Translations under genes and position numbers: made by a program
Source: Microvirga aerophila
Lineage (GTDB): Bacteria; Pseudomonadota; Alphaproteobacteria; Rhizobiales; Beijerinckiaceae
Length of the DNA: 64,000 nucleotides
Reading direction: 5' to 3'
Assembly: GCF_003332305.1 (NCBI RefSeq)
Contig: NZ_QOIO01000027.1
Span: 18,824-82,823, forward strand
The notes under the pieces: model-generated
Databases searched by the model: none
What the model was told of the DNA's origin: nothing
The model's input: only the letters and a program-made list of their open reading frames with translations
Part shown: in pieces, positions 45,158 through 54,172 of the stretch
Layout of the letters: every line of letters begins with the position of its first letter
How positions within the stretch are numbered: position 1 is the first letter of the stretch

Positions 45158-46192
45158 TTATGCCGGGCCAGCCGGAACCGTGATTTCACGGTTGATGGAA
45201 GTCCGAGCAGATGCGCCCTCGCGGCTCCGCTCATCCGAGAACCACTTGATTGTCTCTTCGAGGCCCCGTTCGAGCGATGTGGAAGGCGTCCATTTCAGGA
45301 GTTCCACCGCGCGTGAGATGTCTGGGCGGCGGCGGCGTGGATCGTCAACCGGCAGCGGTTTTGTTATGATCCCAGACGTCGAGGCCGTCATCGCCAGAAC
45401 GCGGCTTGCAAGGTCGAAAACGGTCAGCTCCAGGGGATTTCCGAGATTAACCGCGCCAGGGAATTTCCCCTCAAAGGCCATCAGACGCATGAAGCCTTCG
45501 ATGAGGTCCGACACGTAGCAGAAGGAGCGCGTCTGGCTGCCGTCACCGTAGATCGTGATGTCCTCCCCCGACAGGGCCTGGCAGATCACATTCGACACGA
45601 CCCGTCCGTCATCGGCCCGCATTCTCGGACCATACGTGTTGAAGATGCGCGCCACTCGCACGTCCGCACGGGCGGATCGATCGAAGTCGTAGGTAAGCGT
45701 CTCCGCCGCCCGCTTTCCTTCGTCATAGCAGGCTCGGGGGCCGGTTGGGTTCACGTTGCCCCAGTAGCTTTCCTTTTGGGGATGAACCTCTGGATCACCA
45801 TAGATTTCGCTGGTCGAAGCCAGAAAGAAGCGCGCACCAAGCTCCTCGGCGAGCGTGAGCAGGTTGCGAGTACCCACGACGCTCGTCAGCATCGTATGCT
45901 CCGGAAAGGCCTGATAATGCGGAGGCGAGGCCGCACAGGCGAGGTTGTAGATTTGATCGAATTTCGGTTTCTTGGAGCGGAGGCGAGCTGGAATCGGTTG
46001 AATGACGTCGCTTTCGACTAGGTCGAAGCGCGGTTCCCGCTCAAGGTGGCGCAGATTCTGCCTTCGCCCCGTCAGAAGACTGTCAAGAGCAACGACGTGC
46101 GCGCCTTCGCTGAGAAGAGCGTCACACAGGTGTGATCCGAGAAAGCCGGCTCCGCCGGCGACCAGAATATGTTTGCGACTGCCATTCACCAT
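45158..46192 (-). CDS. NAD-dependent epimerase/decarboxylase, probable UDP-glucuronate decarboxylase (UDP-xylose synthase)
   Basis: A 344-aa short-chain dehydrogenase of the extended type. GGAGFLGSHLCDALL binds NAD; ASPPHYQAFPEHTMLTSVVGT and STSEIYGDPEVHPQKESYWG are strong markers of the UDP-xylose synthase group; the catalytic pair is in RACYDEGKRAAE. It converts UDP-glucuronate to UDP-xylose in the cytosol. The ATG at 46192 has GGGAGAG seven bases upstream. A UDP-xylose donor would suit the glycosyltransferases encoded next to it. No UDP-glucose dehydrogenase is in the window. Confidence 0.85.
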   Translation of the reverse strand: MVNGSRKHILVAGGAGFLGSHLCDALLSEGAHVVALDSLLTGRRQNLRHLEREPRFDLVESDVIQPIPARLRSKKPKFDQIYNLACAASPPHYQAFPEHTMLTSVVGTRNLLTLAEELGARFFLASTSEIYGDPEVHPQKESYWGNVNPTGPRACYDEGKRAAETLTYDFDRSARADVRVARIFNTYGPRMRADDGRVVSNVICQALSGEDITIYGDGSQTRSFCYVSDLIEGFMRLMAFEGKFPGAVNLGNPLELTVFDLASRVLAMTASTSGIITKPLPVDDPRRRRPDISRAVELLKWTPSTSLERGLEETIKWFSDERSREGASARTSINREITVPAGPA

Positions 46193-46292
46193 GAAGACGC
46201 TCTCCCTCTGCGGGCAAACAGTCAATCGGACATCTCTGAACGAACGTCATGGCTTGGTGTTTGTTCGACGCTAGCCCTAGATCTGCTTGTCA

Positions 46293-47402
46293 TCACGCAC
46301 GAGCCGCCAGCGCTGGATGCCGTTTGTCGCGTCGAGCCTGGAGTGCCTCAGCCAGGTCCTCTTCCAAGGAGCGCGCACGATGATCGGCCGTGTGCTCCGC
46401 CATGATCCGCTCCCGCGCCGCCCTCCCCATGGCTGCCGACATTTCGGGGGTCCAAGTGTCGATGACATTCATGACATCTTCAGAACTTTGCGCGAGGGCG
46501 ATCTCTCTTCCCGGCGCGAGGAGCGTTTCGATGCCGTTCCAGATATCGGAGATGACAGGGGTGCCGCACGCTGCGGCTTCGAAGAGGCGAACGCTCGGGC
46601 TGAAGCCGGCGCGGATCATGTCCTCCCGCGTGACGTTCAGAGTGAAACGGCTCGCGGCATAGAAGGCCGGATGCTCGCTTGGAGGCACGTGATCAATGCG
46701 CTCCACATTCGTTGGCCATGGGATATCCGCCGGATATTGCGGTCCCGCCACCACGAACCGCAGGTGCGGAGAGCGTCGCGCCGGCTCCACCAGAAGCCGC
46801 TCAAGGGCAGGCTGCCGGTCAGGGCTGTAGGTCCCGATATAACTGAGGTCCCACCGTTTCCCATTATCGAGCTGGGGGTAGGCGCCTGGATCGACGGAGC
46901 AGTACAGCTCCCTGGCGGCGGGCGAGCCATAGCGGTCCATCAAGAGGTCGAGCGTCGGACCACCCGTGAACGAGAAATAGATGTCGTATCCAGGGATCAG
47001 ATCCGGGCTGAGATACTCGTAGTCTCCGCGCTTGAGTTTCGCGAGCGTCACCGGGGTGTCAATGTCGTAGAAGGCCGAAATCCCTCCTGCGGTGCGTTGA
47101 ACGAGACGGCCGACCTCAACCCCATCGGGTACAAACGAGCCGACGATGACGGCATCGGCTCTGCTGATTTCCTCCCGATGCCGCCCGAGATCCTCCAAGC
47201 CCGTGTAGAATTCAAGGCGGCAGAAGTCAGGGTTGCTCAGGTCCCGCTGGGCCGCGTACCAAGGCATGTCGCGTTCGAGGAAGAGAACGTCATGTCCTCT
47301 CTTCGCGAAAGCCTTCAACAGGGCCCGGAACGTGGTCGCATGTCCGTTTCCCCACGACGAGGAGAGGCTCAACCCAAGAACGACGATGCGAAGTGGTGTC
47401 AC
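46293..47402 (-). CDS. CgeB-like glycosyltransferase (first of three)
   Basis: A 369-aa protein with a GT-B-like layout. It starts with a GTG (VTPLRIVVLGLSLSSSWGNGHATTFRALLKAF) that overlaps the preceding stop by four bases. Key C-terminal features are LSYIGTYSPDRQPALERLL, FVVAGPQYPADIPWP, NVTREDMIRAGFSPSVRLFEAAACGTPVISD and a final ERIMAEHT, typical of the CgeB group. No signal peptide or membrane helix. Donor and acceptor are unknown; a nucleotide sugar made by the local epimerases is expected. Confidence 0.85.
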   Translation of the reverse strand: MTPLRIVVLGLSLSSSWGNGHATTFRALLKAFAKRGHDVLFLERDMPWYAAQRDLSNPDFCRLEFYTGLEDLGRHREEISRADAVIVGSFVPDGVEVGRLVQRTAGGISAFYDIDTPVTLAKLKRGDYEYLSPDLIPGYDIYFSFTGGPTLDLLMDRYGSPAARELYCSVDPGAYPQLDNGKRWDLSYIGTYSPDRQPALERLLVEPARRSPHLRFVVAGPQYPADIPWPTNVERIDHVPPSEHPAFYAASRFTLNVTREDMIRAGFSPSVRLFEAAACGTPVISDIWNGIETLLAPGREIALAQSSEDVMNVIDTWTPEMSAAMGRAARERIMAEHTADHRARSLEEDLAEALQARRDKRHPALAARA

Positions 47403-48493
47403 GCGACGCTCCTTTCGCGTTTGCGTGAGGCCTCGGCCTTTAGGATCGCGTCGACCTGGGCACCACGGCGTGCGTAGGTATGGTCGGCTATGATCCTCGC
47501 CCGCGCGGCATCACCAATCCGCCTTGCCTGATCGGAGGTCAGCGCCCCCACATGGTCAGCGACATCCTTGCCATCGCGGGCCACGAGCACCTCTTCGCCC
47601 TCCTTCAGGAAAAGCTCCAAACCTACCCAAGCGTCGGTGATCAGGCAGGCCGCTGCGCCCGCTGCCTCGAAGACACGGGTTGCGGGTGAAAAACCTGTCG
47701 CGGCCATCGAGTCCCTGGCAATATTGAGAACTGCCAAAGGGCTTGCATTGAAGGCGTTGTGATCGCGTGTATAGACGTGCCCGATGTGACGGACGTTGGA
47801 CGGCACGTTTTTTGTGTCCCACCCGTTGCCGCCGATGATGAAGCTCCGATCCGGCAGGCGTGCCGCCGGCTCCAGGAAGAACTGCTCGACCCGCGCCTCG
47901 CGGTCCGGCAGCCGGTTGCCGAGAAAAGAAAGGTCTGCCTTGAATCGCTCGTCCGATGGAACGGGGTGATGGGTCGACGAATCGAGTGCGTTGTAGATCG
48001 GCACGCAGCGGCGGGCACCGAAGCCTTCATAAGCCTCGACGACCGGCGGGCCGCCGCCGTAAGTCAGAACCATGTCGAGGGACGGCATCGTGCGGCGCAG
48101 AGGGTGATCCGGGTTAGCCTGCAGTTCGGCTAACGTCGCCGGAGCGTCCACATCCCAGAAAATCCGGATCGTATCTGGGCGAGACGCCGCGATAACACCT
48201 TCCAGGAGTTCATCATCGAAGACACCGACGCCTGAGGCCTTCACAACCACGTCGGCTCGCGCCACCTCCGCGATCACACCGCGGAGCGCTTCCTCCGTTG
48301 CGGGATACACCTTCACCTCGGCCCAATCCGGGGGCTCCATATCCCGGTGTTTCTGACGGTCGAAAGCATCAGGTTCGTAGAACGTGACGCCGTATCCCCG
48401 TCCGGCCAAGTCGCTCAGGAGGCCTCGGTAATAGGTTGCGGCCCCATTCCAATAGGAGGACAGGAGGCTGGACCCATAGAAGGCGATCTTCAT
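47399..48493 (-). CDS. CgeB-like glycosyltransferase (second of three)
   Basis: A 364-aa paralogue of the previous protein, starting MKIAFYGSSLLSSYWNGAATYYRGLLSDLAGRGYGVTFYE. It shares LSFLGNRLPDREARVEQFFLEPA, FIIGGNGWD, NIARDSMAATGFSPATRVFEAAG and the ARARIIADHTYARR end. The frame runs upstream to 48754 inside the next gene, but the ATG at 48493 overlaps that gene's stop by four bases and fits the family start. Cytosolic; substrate unknown. Confidence 0.85.
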   Translation of the reverse strand: MKIAFYGSSLLSSYWNGAATYYRGLLSDLAGRGYGVTFYEPDAFDRQKHRDMEPPDWAEVKVYPATEEALRGVIAEVARADVVVKASGVGVFDDELLEGVIAASRPDTIRIFWDVDAPATLAELQANPDHPLRRTMPSLDMVLTYGGGPPVVEAYEGFGARRCVPIYNALDSSTHHPVPSDERFKADLSFLGNRLPDREARVEQFFLEPAARLPDRSFIIGGNGWDTKNVPSNVRHIGHVYTRDHNAFNASPLAVLNIARDSMAATGFSPATRVFEAAGAAACLITDAWVGLELFLKEGEEVLVARDGKDVADHVGALTSDQARRIGDAARARIIADHTYARRGAQVDAILKAEASRKRERSVA

Positions 48494-49602
48494 GCGGTCA
48501 TCTCCATTGACACTGGAGCACCATGCGCAGCCAATATGGCGAGGAGCTGATCCACCCTGTGGGAACAGGAATGCCGGCTTCGGATGGCGGTCAGGCCATT
48601 TATCACGAGGGCGGCTCGCAGCTCCGGATCGTTCTTGAGGGCGATGAGGTGACGTTCCATCTGCGCCTCGTCCTGCGCCACGAGATAATCCGTGCCGGGA
48701 TTGAATAGGTTTTCGGAATCGCGCCAGGGAGCAGACACGAGAGGAATGCCGCAAGCGAGTGCCTCGAAGACCCGAATGGTCGGTATTCCCGGAAGCAAGT
48801 CCACATAAAACCGGCGCGGGACGTGGACCGTCGCAAGGTGCTGCGCGAATATCTCCGGCGCGCGGGCATTCGGCAGCCAGCCGCGATAGGTTACGCCGTA
48901 GCTTGTGAGCATCGAGAGTGCATGCTCGGGGTATCGCACGCCGTAGATCTCGAGCGGCAATCCCACCGTTTGCGCCGGACGGAAAAGGAAGCTTTCCAGT
49001 TCCGCGCTTCGCTCATCGTCGCCCCAATTCCCGATCCAGACCAAACCCCGCCTCTCCGTCTCTTCCTGAGGAGGATGAAAGAGGCGCGTATCCGCTGCCT
49101 CGTGCCAGACATGGACACGGTTGCCCCAGCCCCAACTGCGGTAGACCTCGGCCAGGGTTTCGCCGAAGGCCAGAACTCCGTCGTATCCGTCGAGATCAAA
49201 CTGCCGGATCGCACGCGGGTCGCTGACCGCCCGGTGATGGGTGTCATGGAAGAGAAGCGTGAAAGATGCCCCCTTGCTCCGCAATCGACCGATTGTCGCA
49301 ACGAGCCAGGGCTCGTTCCACTCGTGCACGATCACCGCATCCGCGTCCGCCAGCATCGCACCCAGATCGACATCCGGCGTAAATGTACGCGACGAGAGAT
49401 CGGGATAGAGCCGATGATAGGCCTCCAATCCAGCCTCACCGTGATCCTTCAGAAGATTCTCCAGGCTCCAAGAACCCTCAGGCTCATAAGCGGCGACCGC
49501 GTGCCCCCGCCCCCTGAGTTCACGCAGGACCCCTCGGAGGAAATGGGCGTTCCCATGGTTCCAGCAGGACGCAAGGGAGTGAGTGAAGTAGGCGACCTTC
49601 AT
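48490..49602 (-). CDS. CgeB-like glycosyltransferase (third of three)
   Basis: A 370-aa protein beginning MKVAYFTHSLASCWNHGNAHFLRGVLRELRGRGHAVAAYE, clearly related to the two genes downstream but more diverged. It keeps LVWIGNWGDDERSAELESFLFRPA, VHVPRRFYVDLLPGIPTIRVFEALACGIPLVSAPW and a C-terminal SRHSCSHRVDQLLAIL helix. The extended frame to 49731 lies within the GT4 gene and is rejected because the ATG at 49602 overlaps the GT4 stop by four bases. Three tandem, coupled paralogues suggest sequential addition of similar sugars. Confidence 0.85.
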   Translation of the reverse strand: MKVAYFTHSLASCWNHGNAHFLRGVLRELRGRGHAVAAYEPEGSWSLENLLKDHGEAGLEAYHRLYPDLSSRTFTPDVDLGAMLADADAVIVHEWNEPWLVATIGRLRSKGASFTLLFHDTHHRAVSDPRAIRQFDLDGYDGVLAFGETLAEVYRSWGWGNRVHVWHEAADTRLFHPPQEETERRGLVWIGNWGDDERSAELESFLFRPAQTVGLPLEIYGVRYPEHALSMLTSYGVTYRGWLPNARAPEIFAQHLATVHVPRRFYVDLLPGIPTIRVFEALACGIPLVSAPWRDSENLFNPGTDYLVAQDEAQMERHLIALKNDPELRAALVINGLTAIRSRHSCSHRVDQLLAILAAHGAPVSMEMTA

Positions 49603-50747
49603 GCCGCGTCCTCGACGGAGGAAGTATTCCGTTTCGCATCCAGGAGGGACCGGTAGACGCTTAATACACTCATGCTCATGCGCTCGACATCGTAGGCTTT
49701 CGCTGCGTCCTGGGCGCGGCGGCCCATGCATGCGCGCTCGTCCGCATCATCCGCTAGCTTCTCAATAGCCTTCGCAAGTTCTTGATCGTCATTGGGCGAG
49801 ACGAAGAGAGCGGCGCCATCCCATAATTCGCGAAAGGTCGGGATATCGGACAGGACGAGAGCGCAGCCTGCCTGCGCTGCTTCAAGGACGGCGAGGCCAA
49901 ATGGCTCGTAATGTGCGACGGAGGCGAAGATCGGCCTTGCGCCGAGATGTCTTTCGACTTGAACATCTGTCAGTCGACCGAGGGTCTGGACGTGCCTCGC
50001 CGAAACCTGCGCCCCGTTGGGCCCGACAAGAGGCCCGGCGGCTAGCACCGGAACCGACAGCCGTTTCGCCGCTCGGTCGAGACTGACAAGGTTCTTGCCC
50101 TCGTCCCACAACCGTCCCGCCGTGAAAGCGAATAATCCGGGTGTTGCGCCCGCGGCAGGTTCGGCTGCGCGGCGTCCGTTGTGAACAACCACAGGCAGCG
50201 TTTCGAGGTCATAGCTCTGGGCTGTCGCTTTCGCGAAAGCTGCCGTCGGCGCGAGGACCATGTCAGCATTCAGGCAGCCGTGGCGAACCAGATCGGCTCG
50301 CCAAACGAAGTCTTCCGGCAATGGACCAGAACGGACAGATTGCCACCACGTGGCAACGCAGGAATGACAGACCGCAACCACAGGAGCCGGAAAGGAGGCG
50401 TCCGCCGCCAAAGCGGGGCTGTTGAGGTGTACGATATCCGGATCCACCTGCGCCGCCATTCGGGCAACAGCCCTTCCGGCCGCGACGACTTCGTCCCGGC
50501 CCGCAGCGATCCAGTCCAGGGGCAGCCCCATCGGAATGACCCGGACGCCGGCCGTCTCCGCCATAGCCTCTTGGTCGGGGGACGGCGCGGGCCCGAGGAC
50601 CGCGAGGTCAATTCGGACCCCATAGGGACGCAGCCCCTCGCCCAAGTCGAGAGCATACTGCCAGACGCCGCCAACAGCGTCAGCCGTCATGAAGACATGG
50701 AGGCGGGAGCTTTCTTTCACCGACGAGGACACGTGCCCTCCAGCCAC
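49599..50747 (-). CDS. Family-4 glycosyltransferase
   Basis: A 382-aa GT-B enzyme. The N-domain has FMTADAVGGVWQYALDLGEGL, and the nucleotide-sugar domain has AGRLWDEGKNL and the EX7E motif in YEPFGLAVLEAAQAG, the retaining-transferase signature. It moves a sugar from a nucleotide donor to an acceptor at the cytosolic face. Start is uncertain: the GTG at 50747 is used, but a GTG at 50732 lies just after GGAGGG and may be the real start. It follows the epimerase genes by 22 bases and overlaps the next glycosyltransferase by four. Confidence 0.9.
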   Translation of the reverse strand: MAGGHVSSSVKESSRLHVFMTADAVGGVWQYALDLGEGLRPYGVRIDLAVLGPAPSPDQEAMAETAGVRVIPMGLPLDWIAAGRDEVVAAGRAVARMAAQVDPDIVHLNSPALAADASFPAPVVAVCHSCVATWWQSVRSGPLPEDFVWRADLVRHGCLNADMVLAPTAAFAKATAQSYDLETLPVVVHNGRRAAEPAAGATPGLFAFTAGRLWDEGKNLVSLDRAAKRLSVPVLAAGPLVGPNGAQVSARHVQTLGRLTDVQVERHLGARPIFASVAHYEPFGLAVLEAAQAGCALVLSDIPTFRELWDGAALFVSPNDDQELAKAIEKLADDADERACMGRRAQDAAKAYDVERMSMSVLSVYRSLLDAKRNTSSVEDAA

Positions 50748-50769
50748 ATCGAGCCGCTGCCGGCGCCCC

Positions 50770-51885
50770 TCATGACACAGCCTCCGCGCGACGGCGTTGG
50801 GTGCCCTGAGACGCCGATGCTGCCGGGTGCGGCTCCTCCTGTAGCCATTGAGCTAAGGCCGCGACGCCCTTGCGCCATGGCGTCGGCGGTTTCAGTCCGA
50901 GATCCTGGGCCGCCAAGTGCGTATCGGACACGTAGTAGCGTTGATCACCGGCTCGCCAATCGGAATAGGACGCTTCGACAGGGCGGCCGATGATGTCTTG
51001 AATATGGGCGAGGAGTTGCCTCAAGCTGATCGCATTATCCGGACCGCCGCCCAGATTGAAGGCGCGACCTTGAACGGCCGCGATATTCTTCCAGGCACGC
51101 GCGTAAGCATCCACCGCATCCGAGATATCGAGCACGTCTCGAACCTGGCAGCCATCGCCGTAAATGGAGATCGGCTGTCCGTTCAGAGCGCGGATCAGAA
51201 AATGCGCGACCCAACCCTGGTCCTCGGTACCCATCTGCCGCTGACCGTAGATGCAACTCATGCGAAACACGCAGGTGGGAATTCCGAACGACCGGGCATA
51301 GTCGAGGACATATTGGTCGGCGGCACCCTTGGAGCAGCCATAGGGGGTATGGAAATGGAGCGGACGCCGCTCTCCTATGCCTGTGCGGCGGATCGCCGGA
51401 TCGTGCGGAACGTATGCATCATCTCTCTTATCGAGCGCGATATCCGCAAGATCGCCATAGACCTTGTTGGTAGACGCGAAGATGAGAGGGACAGGCTCAC
51501 TCCGGCGGCGCAGGGCATCGAGCAGGTTCAGGGTTCCGCGAATGTTGACCTCGAAGTCCTCGCGCGGGTCCACAAGGCTCGTGGTGACCGCCACCTGGGC
51601 GGCCATATGAAAGACTGCCTTCGCCTCGCTGGCTGCTTTGGTCACGGCCTCCTCATCGCGCACATCGCCGATGATGGCGGAAACTCTGTCGGGATGCCGC
51701 TTTCGGAGCCAGTCGAGATTACGTTCGACACCCGGGCGGGCGAGCCTATCGAAGACGAGAACGTCATGGCCCTCGTTGGCAAAGCGATCTGCGAGATTGG
51801 AACCTATGAAGCCCGCGCCGCCCGTGACGAGAACCGGACGGCGATCAAGAATTGCAGGCGCACCCGAGTGTCGGTCAGACTTCAT
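50770..51885 (-). CDS. NAD-dependent epimerase, CDP-paratose/tyvelose 2-epimerase-like
   Basis: A 371-aa extended short-chain dehydrogenase. NAD site LVTGGAGFIGSNLADRF; FASTNKVYGD and RMSCIYGQRQMGTEDQGWVAHFL are the marks of the CDP-tyvelose 2-epimerase group; the catalytic Tyr and Lys are in TPYGCSKGAADQY. It probably inverts C2 of a nucleotide sugar. It overlaps the next epimerase gene by four bases. Compare the fused protein at 54173-56236, whose epimerase half is a close relative that has lost both catalytic residues. Confidence 0.87.
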   Translation of the reverse strand: MKSDRHSGAPAILDRRPVLVTGGAGFIGSNLADRFANEGHDVLVFDRLARPGVERNLDWLRKRHPDRVSAIIGDVRDEEAVTKAASEAKAVFHMAAQVAVTTSLVDPREDFEVNIRGTLNLLDALRRRSEPVPLIFASTNKVYGDLADIALDKRDDAYVPHDPAIRRTGIGERRPLHFHTPYGCSKGAADQYVLDYARSFGIPTCVFRMSCIYGQRQMGTEDQGWVAHFLIRALNGQPISIYGDGCQVRDVLDISDAVDAYARAWKNIAAVQGRAFNLGGGPDNAISLRQLLAHIQDIIGRPVEASYSDWRAGDQRYYVSDTHLAAQDLGLKPPTPWRKGVAALAQWLQEEPHPAASASQGTQRRRAEAVS

Positions 51886-52994
51886 GCCACGAGACCCCGA
51901 GATTCGAGTTCCTTGCGAGCCTCGTCAACAAGGTCCTTGGCCTCCTGCTTAGCCACCCATTCGGCCAGCTCGGCGAGTCCCTCCGAGAAATCCTTGCTTG
52001 GCACATATCCGAGTTCCTGCTTGATCTTGGAGATGTCTGCGATGCAGTGACGGATATCGCCGAGGCGAGCTTTGCCGGCGATCTCCGGCTTTGTCGGACG
52101 GCTCATGGCTTGACTCAAAAGCTCGGCGACTTCCGTCACTGTCCTGTCCTGCCCGCTCCCGACGTTGAACACGCCACCGGGCGCCTTTTCATGTTCAAGC
52201 GCCAAGAGAAAAGCCTGCGCCACGTCCTCAACATGCACGAAGTCTCGCCGCTGCTCGCCATCTTCGAAGATCATCGGGGGCTGACCATTGTGAAGTCGCG
52301 ACGCGAAGATGGCGAGGACGCCCGTATACGGATTCGACAGGGCCTGGCCCGGGCCATAAGCGTTCCACAGCCTGAGCGCCACGCCCTCCATGCCGTATGC
52401 GGAAGACAATGTCAGGGTCAGTCGCTCCTGGACATATTTCGAGATAGCATAGACGGACGCCAGGGCGGGACGCTTCCATTCCGGCGTCGGCACCGGAACC
52501 ATCGGCCGCCCCTGCTCATCCAGTGGATCCCAAGAGCTGCTCTCGTGCTTGCGAGGCGTACGAACCACGTCCTCGCGGATCTTCCCGCTTGCGTCCTGGT
52601 AGAGCCCCTCGCCGTAAATACTCATGGACGAAGCGACCACCACACGCTGGACAGGGTTGTCGATCAATTGCTGCAAGAGGACAGCTGTCCCGTAATCATT
52701 GACCGAGACGTAGCGATCCACCGCATACATGCTCTGACCAACGCCCACTTCTGCCGCAAGGTGCACAACTTTCGTGGCGCCCTTCAGGGCCCGGAGCAGT
52801 GCCGTTTCGTCCCTCACGTCTCCAACAACAACTTCGACCTCAGGATCGAATCCGTCGGCTTGGGTCTTGGCCCCATGAACCTGCTCGATGAGGCTGTCGA
52901 GCACACGAACCCGATGCCCCCGCTCTAAACAGGCCCTAGCAACATATCGACCGATGAAGCCCGCACCGCCGGTAATGAGAATGGTATCAACCAC
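51882..52994 (-). CDS. NAD-dependent epimerase/dehydratase, dTDP-sugar 4-epimerase-like
   Basis: A 370-aa sugar-nucleotide enzyme. NAD site ILITGGAGFIGRYVARACLERG; VVASSMSIYGEGLY, catalytic Tyr and Lys in SVYAISKYVQERL, then LRLWNAYGPGQALSNPYTG and FEDGEQRRDFVHVEDV. The last features and length are like dTDP-L-rhamnose 4-epimerase (WbiB-like) or related dehydratases. The product would feed the downstream transferases. A 350-base gap precedes it, so it may be the first gene of its own transcript. Confidence 0.87.
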   Translation of the reverse strand: MVDTILITGGAGFIGRYVARACLERGHRVRVLDSLIEQVHGAKTQADGFDPEVEVVVGDVRDETALLRALKGATKVVHLAAEVGVGQSMYAVDRYVSVNDYGTAVLLQQLIDNPVQRVVVASSMSIYGEGLYQDASGKIREDVVRTPRKHESSSWDPLDEQGRPMVPVPTPEWKRPALASVYAISKYVQERLTLTLSSAYGMEGVALRLWNAYGPGQALSNPYTGVLAIFASRLHNGQPPMIFEDGEQRRDFVHVEDVAQAFLLALEHEKAPGGVFNVGSGQDRTVTEVAELLSQAMSRPTKPEIAGKARLGDIRHCIADISKIKQELGYVPSKDFSEGLAELAEWVAKQEAKDLVDEARKELESRGLVA

Positions 52995-53344
52995 GGCTAA
53001 CTCCAGATCGATCGTTGACGATGACGCGCTACACTGGAGAAACAGAGCCGCCCTTCTGGTTCGAGGCGACCGAGCATCTATATATTAGAGTTGTCTAGTA
53101 AGGTTATTTTATAAGCTGCACCCGGCTCCGACACACGAAGCTTGGGCTTGTCGTTCATGAACGTCGGCGCTGTCCTTTTGTTCCTTTCGGACATGTTGCA
53201 GAGGCACTGACCCAAGAGAAAAAAGTCCTGTCTATCCAAAGGATTAGGCAACAATGACACCCTGCGCGTTTGGGCCCTCCCCTCCTGGGAATGACCGGCT
53301 GTTCTCACATCGCACGAACTTGGAACGAGCGAGGCGCACGGGGA
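52995..53344. other. Intergenic region inside the glycan locus
   Basis: About 350 bases without a convincing gene. The portion near 53075-53120 is AT-rich (CTATATATTAGAG) and is the best place for a promoter driving the epimerase and glycosyltransferase genes on the minus strand, which would split the locus into two transcripts. The short frame at 53078-53308 has no ribosome site or recognisable sequence. Confidence 0.4.
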
Positions 53345-54103
53345 TCATACGGCGACTTTCGGTGGTGGCTCGACCATGGCTGGACGCTCACCTCGCCGGC
53401 ACAAATAGACCTCATCCTCGGTCTGCTGTTCAATTCTGAAGCCAGCGCTGCGCAGCATCGCTTCCATCCCGGAGCGGTTCGGCACCCACCAATTCGTAGG
53501 ATCCTTCGCATAGTTGTGTTCGATGAAAACCATCCGCGGATAGCCTTCCTGCTCGAAAACTGCCTTCTCATCGAATGAGTAATCCGGCTCAAGGTCGGGA
53601 ATGGATGTGCTGCCGCGCAACATCGACTGGAAGAGGAATTGGTCTCCGACCACGTGCTCGTGAAGCAAGTCGAGCGCAAGCAAAGGATGCCGCAGATGAT
53701 AGAAGACTCCCATGAAAATAACGAGATCGAAACGCTGCCCTAATGCGCCGATTTCGTACACGGACAATTGGCGAAACGAAATATCGAGGCCAGAAATCTC
53801 CGCAGCCAGATGGGCCTGCGCAAGAGACCGCGGATCTGAGTCCACACCGACCACGAGCTCCGCCCCTCGCCTCTTCATCTCCAATGAGTAGAAGCCTCCG
53901 TTGCAGCCGATGTCGAGCACACTGCATCCGCGGAGATCCTCCGGGAGCAGATGCCGAAAGCCCTGCCATTTGAAGCTTGGATAATCCCCTAGGAAATGAT
54001 CGGGCGCGGTTTGGACGCCGCCGAGGTCGATGTTGTGGAACCACGGCGCAAGCGCCTTGATGCGTTGCGCGAGATCGGCAGGAGCGGACAGACTTGCAGT
54101 CAC
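53345..54103 (-). CDS. SAM-dependent methyltransferase, CmoB-like fold
   Basis: A 252-aa class I methyltransferase. The SAM site is CSVLDIGCNGGFYSLEMKRRGA; GVDSDPRSLAQA is the ribose-binding acidic loop; FDLVIFMGVFYHLRHPLLALDLL and FIEHNYAKDPTNWWVPNRSGMEAML follow. The sequence resembles the tRNA carboxymethyltransferase group CmoB, but location in a glycan locus argues for methylation of a sugar or glycoside. The start is a GTG with AAAGG seven bases upstream. Confidence 0.87.
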   Translation of the reverse strand: MTASLSAPADLAQRIKALAPWFHNIDLGGVQTAPDHFLGDYPSFKWQGFRHLLPEDLRGCSVLDIGCNGGFYSLEMKRRGAELVVGVDSDPRSLAQAHLAAEISGLDISFRQLSVYEIGALGQRFDLVIFMGVFYHLRHPLLALDLLHEHVVGDQFLFQSMLRGSTSIPDLEPDYSFDEKAVFEQEGYPRMVFIEHNYAKDPTNWWVPNRSGMEAMLRSAGFRIEQQTEDEVYLCRRGERPAMVEPPPKVAV

Positions 54104-54172
54104 GTTGCACCTTTCGCTGGATGGAATCAGGGGAAGAGACTCAGTTCAAAGCAAAGCGAGCAAAGTTAGGCC

